From: Allantophomopsis cytisporea
Lineage: Eukaryota; Ascomycota; Leotiomycetes; Phacidiales; Phacidiaceae
Length of the DNA stretch: 64,000 nt
Reading direction: 5' to 3'
Assembly (NCBI GenBank): GCA_024752435.1
Contig: CP103027.1
Location: 1,054,001 to 1,118,000, forward strand
Both the position numbers and the translations under genes were made by a program. A model generated the notes under the pieces. The model was given only the letters and a program-made list of their open reading frames with translations. It was not told the origin of the DNA and did no database searches. This document shows, piece by piece, positions 59,306-64,000 of the stretch. Position 1 is the stretch's first letter. Each line of letters opens with the position of its first letter.

Positions 59306-59345
59306 TACCTATCTACCTACCTACCTACCTATTTATCTATCTATA
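59306..59345. repeat. (CTAC/CTAT)n tetramer array
   Basis: Tandem ctac units grading into ctat units; the complement of the gtag array upstream of RAC. Confidence 0.8.
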
Positions 59346-61048
59346 ATATAATTAATATACATATGTATGTGGCTTATACGCATTACCTTACCTTTCATCG
59401 TTATTGTTTGAGTTGTCTTCCAACTCATCACTCTATATCTTACATACATCTCGGTACCATTTATCCATCTAAAACAAGTTCCTATTTCTGACAAGAATGA
59501 TCATCCAACACTCTAAGGAAAGACATTACTCTCATGTGCCTGAGACGGCCATTCGGCTTTGGATGCTACACCGAGTCCACAGCCATGCCGTGCACTGTTC
59601 ATTCTGTTCAAGCTCGCTCCGGGTCCCCCCTCAATACCATCAACGGGGCCCCCCCTGTAAGCGATGTCATACACTCTCGACTCTCACTCACAGAATGTGC
59701 ACAGCACAGACAGCAGCAAGCACACATCACATCGCATCCATCACACATCATACATCATTCATCACCCCCATTCAATAACGACCAGGGAACGAAAGAGGAT
59801 GTTGTTATATGAGTGAGGTATCACAGAAGAAGGTAAACAAAGGTACACCACTGAAACTCCATGCTCATTGTACCTACATACTGTACGTATGTATGTACAC
59901 GACCATAAATAATAATGAACGATGACTTTGACCTTGGCAGAAAGGAAATTGCTACAAACAAACTCCCATCCTTCGCCCATGCCAACCCCACACATCCTCG
60001 CACATCATATCGAGTTTAACCAGCAAACTCATCAGCTGAAGAAGAAAATCAAGGAAGAAAGAGAAAGAGAAACAATTCAAGAAGGCAGAAAGGCAGGACA
60101 AAACAAAAAAAAAACAAAAAGCAAACAAACTTCAGCAATCCCTTCCTAATACGTATTTTGTGGTGAACTATATTTATTCATAGTCTCTTCCGGAGGCCTT
60201 TGGCTTTTACATTTTCCCCTTCGGAGCAATTCAATGTCGAAGAATGCATGCCAATGTAGGCGCTTTTCTCATTCGTTGATGGATTTGGTGGAGTGTGGAT
60301 GTCGATTTTGTCGACTTTGGAAGTTGCGCGGTTGCGGAAGATAGTTACAGGCCCAGACACCTCTAGAAGCATGGCGAGATCGCCGCCGCGTGGCAGAGAG
60401 TGAATAACTAAGGTACGCACAACAATACATATGGAGTTGAGAGTACACTCAAACTTCACACAGTATATACTGACTCTACTACGAATCCTTCAGTGTTGTT
60501 TGATACGTAGCAGCTCAAACGAAACCAGTAAACAAGAGCCATGAAAAATCAGATGCAAATGGAAATGATCGGGCAGCGACAGGAAGATCATCCAGCACAT
60601 TGCATCATCTCAGTACATAATGAACAGCATGACAGCGCGACCCGCGCAACGCCTTACCCTGAGCAGAACTCTAGGGACCAACAGCACCAAAAGCCATAGC
60701 TGACTGTACATATCCTGAAGCATTCACTGTCACAAAATCAGACGATCATCACTTTCTCGCCGAACAATTTGTTGACCCAGCAGATGCCAAACGCACCGTA
60801 CGTATTCCAGTGGACTACAGTATCTATCCTAGTTCTGCGGATTGTTAAAAAAGGCCCATAGCCCATGGGGCTCACCGGAGTGCCCAGCCTATCCGTTCGA
60901 CGAATTTAACGCCTTTGCATCTGTGACGGCCATGGCCTGAGACCCCCTGTCCCCCTGTGCAAAATCGTACCGACAAGGACTCTGGACCAAAAATGGCTGT
61001 TACGTGACTGGAATGCTACTATGATAGATACTCGACCACACTGCCATA

Positions 61049-61384
61049 TCATATTGGATGCTGGCGCAGCACCACGATCGGGCCTTCGTATCTGTCGCTT
61101 ACGAGAAGGAACCTTGCACGTGCCTTGGAAGCCGCCTGAGCGAATTCCTCTGGCGGGATGTCATCATTGAAGATGAGGGTGACAAGGTAGGTAGGATTTG
61201 AGATGTTGGTCGTATGGTCCGGTATGATATGGTACGGAACAGAAGTACATACGACGGAGTGTGGAGTGTCATTGAGAACGAACCCCGCATCTATTCCGTG
61301 AGATTCGATGCACCACGGCAGCGCCAGAAGTCGCGAGTCGTCAGTCAGCGTGCCAGATGATCGCACATGAATACCTACATGCAT
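61049..61384 (-). CDS. Possible small hypothetical protein (111 aa)
   Basis: Single-exon frame from an ATG at 61384 to a stop at 61049. The C-terminal half reads like real protein (DIPPEEFAQAASKARARFLL), with balanced composition rather than repeat-driven residues. No family is recognised and no flanking signal supports it. Confidence 0.35.
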   Translation of the reverse strand: MHVGIHVRSSGTLTDDSRLLALPWCIESHGIDAGFVLNDTPHSVVCTSVPYHIIPDHTTNISNPTYLVTLIFNDDIPPEEFAQAASKARARFLLVSDRYEGPIVVLRQHPI

Positions 61385-61959
61385 GCTGGATCAAGCAACT
61401 GCGGGGTAGAGGTTAAAGATCGCACAGCTCCGCCTCGGATATACGACAGAAGTCAAGTCGAAAACGGCATCTGCCTCCATGTTTTACTTTTACTTCCAAC
61501 TGTCTCTCCTCAGCTATGAAAAAAAGCGATATCGAAGCAGAAAGAGACATCTTTGAGCGCTGTCGTCTCCATTCTTGACGGGGATGGTGCGATGGCGCCT
61601 CGAGCTCTCGGGAATGGAGCTTTAGAAAGACTGCATGAACTGCCCCACGACTTCCTGAGCGTCAAAGGGTCCTAGAAACTACACCTTCAGCGAGTTTCAT
61701 GCAAGGTACCTGGTCGTCCATGGCTTGGCACTATCAATGGTGAATGTTTTTGATGCTGTCATACATATCGTATGTACTTGCTACCATTCCTTATTGGAAC
61801 TCACTCGGTGCAGAAATACAGGTAGTTAACGAAATGGAAATTGGAATTTACACAATGACAGATCATTCTAAGGAGTAGGGAAAGTGCTATCAGAATCGCT
61901 GTGAACGAGTTTATACGATGCAACAGGAGCTCTTTTACTTACTGCTTCTCAAAAGTCCA

Positions 61960-62540
61960 TAATGTGTATCTTACACAATATATCCAACATAGCGTCACGG
62001 TTACTTCACTACTCTAAGTCACTCAATTAATTCTATCCCCTGCAAACCCTTATAATCGGCTCTGAAACATCTATCCCCCCTATATTCTCCTTCTACCTTA
62101 TACACATATAGAAGATAGGGTAGTCCTTGGTATAATGTCTAATCTCATTTCTGAAAGCGAAACCTGATTAACTCTGTAAATACGAGGTAGTTGATATTCT
62201 TATACCTTCTTCTTACTACTCAGACTGGGCCTTAGTATCAGTAGAGAGGTCACCTAACAAAACTAGTAATTTATACAGACAGGTACCAGTATCATGGGGG
62301 GAAATCTATATACAACTACAAAAGGCTAACACTCAAGTTTAATATAGTAGATAAGATATATAAGTTTATATGATTCTGAAGTATTTTGTCGCTGTTCGCC
62401 ACACTGGCTTAGTTCACTAGCTAAAGTTAGTATCCATATAACAGATTCGCTAGACTTTTCGTATCTTGTTATAAATCCATCGCGTTTGAAGCATGAAGAT
62501 ATGAATCAACATTATCAGAGTCAGGAATATAAATGATGTA
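61960..62540. other. AT-rich block, possibly a decayed repeat
   Basis: Very AT-rich, TA-dense segment just left of SLU7, similar in character to the block at 19290–19760. No ORF, terminal repeat or transposase is visible. Confidence 0.3.
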
Positions 62541-62710
62541 AATAATTGTCACTGTCCGGACGCGTTTGACGCGAAATGGTGAAGCGCCATCACGTGGCGA
62601 TACCACAAGAAGGGACATCTGAAAGCGTACCCACGAAATTGATAAGGATTTTGACAGTGATCGACCACCTCAACTCCCAATACCAGAAGCAGAACCACAA
62701 ACACCTCAAG

Positions 62711-64000
62711 ATGCCACCAGCAGGTACTCAGCCATTGAAGCCGAATGCGCCTGGTGCGACTTCGAAGGAAGCCAACGAATATATTCCCTCCTTTATTTCC
62801 AAGAAGCCCTTTTATATCGGCGATGATGCTGACCACAACGATTACCTGGAGCATCAACGTCTTCAAAAGAAGGAAGCTGATCAAGGGAAATGGTACGATC
62901 GCGGAAAGAAGCTTGGTCCTGCCGCGACAAAGTTTCGCAAAGGCGCCTGCGAGAACTGTGGCGCCATGACCCATAAAACGAAGGAATGCCTTAGTCGACC
63001 AAGAGCTAAGGGTGCAAAATGGACCGGAAAGGACATACAGGCCGATGAAGTGGTACAAGATGTCAAGATGGGATGGGATGCGAAAAGAGATAGGTGGAAT
63101 GGGTATGACTCCAAGGAGTATCGGTCGGTCATTGAAGAGTACAATCAGTTGGAAGATATGCAGAAGAAAGCTCTTGGAGAAGCTAACAAGGAAGATGGCG
63201 ACGAGGATGATGAGGACGGCGCAAAATATGCAGAGGAATCAGATATGGGTAGGAAGCAAAGTACTGCTACAAGACAATTGCGAATACGAGAAGATACGGC
63301 GAAGTATCTCATGAACCTGGATCTCGACTCAGCGAAGTATGATCCCAAGACGAGATCGATGGTGGATAGTGGCGCAACACAAGACTCAGCTGCAGCTTTG
63401 GTTGCTGAAGAGGGCTTCATGAGAGCATCGGGTGATGCTGCGGAGTTCGAGAAGGCACAAAAGTATGCTTGGGAATCACAGGAGAAAGCTGGAAATACGC
63501 AACAGCATTTGCAAGCTAATCCAACGTCTGGAGAATTCTACCGTCGCAAAGAAAAGGAGGAAGCTGAGAAGAAGCGTGAAGCCCACAAGAAGATGTTGCA
63601 GGAGAAGTACGGTGGTGGTGAATCAAATGCTATGCCCGCAGCGCTTCGCAATGCGGCCATCATGGAATCGGAGAAGTACGTCGAGTACGACGAATCTGGA
63701 GCGATCAAGGGCGCACCAAAGGTTGTAGCGAAGTCCAAGTACCCTGAAGATATTCTCCTCAACAACCACACTTCTGTCTGGGGATCGTGGTGGTCTAACT
63801 TCAAGTGGGGTTACGCGTGTTGTCACTCAATGATCAAGAACAGCTATTGTACTGGAGAGGAGGGAAAGGCGGCTTTTGCTGAAGCGGATCGTCTTCGTAC
63901 TGGAGGTGTGTTGGAAAATGAGCAGCCACCAAAGGAGATAGCCTGGAACGAGAAGGACGCTCCGGCAAGGACGGAGAGTACTCACGAGTCGAGGGCGCAA
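62711..64000 (+). CDS. SLU7: Pre-mRNA splicing factor Slu7, N-terminal 430 codons (cut by window edge)
   Basis: An uninterrupted frame runs from ATG 62711 to the window end. It starts MPPAGTQPLKPNAPGATSKE, then EYIPSFISKKPFYI. The CCHC zinc knuckle C80-x2-C83-x4-H88-x4-C93 (CENCGAMTHKTKEC) is complete. The Slu7 core follows with KWTGKDIQADE, GWDAKRDRWNGYDSKEY, YLMNLDLDSAKYDPKTRSM and NHTSVWGSWW near residue 360, then GYACCHSMIKNSYCTGE. Slu7 acts in the second catalytic step of splicing and in 3' splice-site choice. No intron is seen in this part. The frame ends open, so the C-terminus is missing only because of the window boundary. Confidence 0.95.
   Translation, partial: MPPAGTQPLKPNAPGATSKEANEYIPSFISKKPFYIGDDADHNDYLEHQRLQKKEADQGKWYDRGKKLGPAATKFRKGACENCGAMTHKTKECLSRPRAKGAKWTGKDIQADEVVQDVKMGWDAKRDRWNGYDSKEYRSVIEEYNQLEDMQKKALGEANKEDGDEDDEDGAKYAEESDMGRKQSTATRQLRIREDTAKYLMNLDLDSAKYDPKTRSMVDSGATQDSAAALVAEEGFMRASGDAAEFEKAQKYAWESQEKAGNTQQHLQANPTSGEFYRRKEKEEAEKKREAHKKMLQEKYGGGESNAMPAALRNAAIMESEKYVEYDESGAIKGAPKVVAKSKYPEDILLNNHTSVWGSWWSNFKWGYACCHSMIKNSYCTGEEGKAAFAEADRLRTGGVLENEQPPKEIAWNEKDAPARTESTHESRAQ

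Larger units (their letters stand above)
58170..62710. other. 4.5-kb divergent spacer between SEC2 and SLU7
   Basis: Upstream region of both genes with pentamer and tetramer arrays and an AT-rich block on the right. One possible small gene (61049–61384) is listed separately. Other frames here show no coding character. Confidence 0.45.

Noticed and set aside
1..64000. CRISPR arrays, bacterial operons, ribosome binding sites, intact transposons
   Set aside because: The window is eukaryotic; no regular spacer-repeat array, transposase or terminal repeat was found, only microsatellites and AT-rich blocks.

Overview
This is a 64-kb piece of a filamentous ascomycete nuclear genome. Genes are split by many short GT–AG introns (about 45–125 nt), both strands are used, and gene-poor spacers are full of simple repeats. 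The protein families and the gene order around the mating-type locus (APC5 – APN2 – MAT – SLA2) point to Leotiomycetes, most likely Sclerotiniaceae (the Botrytis/Sclerotinia/Monilinia group). The species assignment is an inference.

Layout: 1–337 (-) 5' end of a CENP-T-like kinetochore gene; 1668–2459 (+) small GPI-anchored CFEM protein; 3418–4293 (-) Rac GTPase; 7690–10011 (+) F-BAR/RhoGAP (Rgd1-like), head to head with Rac; 10490–14999 (-) Mediator Med12; 15.0–20.1 kb a large gene-free, microsatellite-rich spacer; 20127–20896 (-) eIF1; 21865–22439 (-) Asterix/PAT-complex subunit, divergent from 22636–23533 (+) mitoribosomal mL45/Mba1-like; 23968–26298 (-) urea-type sodium:solute symporter; 27218–29623 (-) Rim4-like RRM protein.

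Mating-type region: 31859–34301 (+) APC5; 34753–36985 (+) APN2; 37–39.2 kb AT-rich spacer; 39175–40513 (-) MAT1-2-1 (HMG box); 41002–41912 (+) probable MAT1-2-10 (older name MAT1-2-4); 42604–43497 (+) a 5'-truncated alpha-box gene, i.e. a MAT1-1-1 remnant inside a MAT1-2 idiomorph; 44.1–45.3 kb (-) an eroded coding remnant; 46344–49744 (-) SLA2, with a 102-codon ORF (49733–50041) that overlaps its start. The strain is therefore mating type MAT1-2 and carries a relic of the opposite type. This fits a heterothallic state derived from an ancestor holding both MAT genes.

Right part: 51557–54582 (-) Nvj2-type SMP/PH lipid-transfer protein; 55678–58169 (-) Sec2-type Rab GEF; 58.2–62.7 kb spacer with repeats and an AT-rich block; 62711–64000 (+) splicing factor Slu7, cut by the window edge.

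Several genes act in polar growth and membrane traffic (Rac, RhoGAP, Sla2, Sec2, Nvj2), but they are single eukaryotic genes, not an operon. Exon joins were worked out by hand from splice signals, reading phase and family similarity. Every multi-exon model I give sums to a whole number of codons, but none has been checked against RNA.
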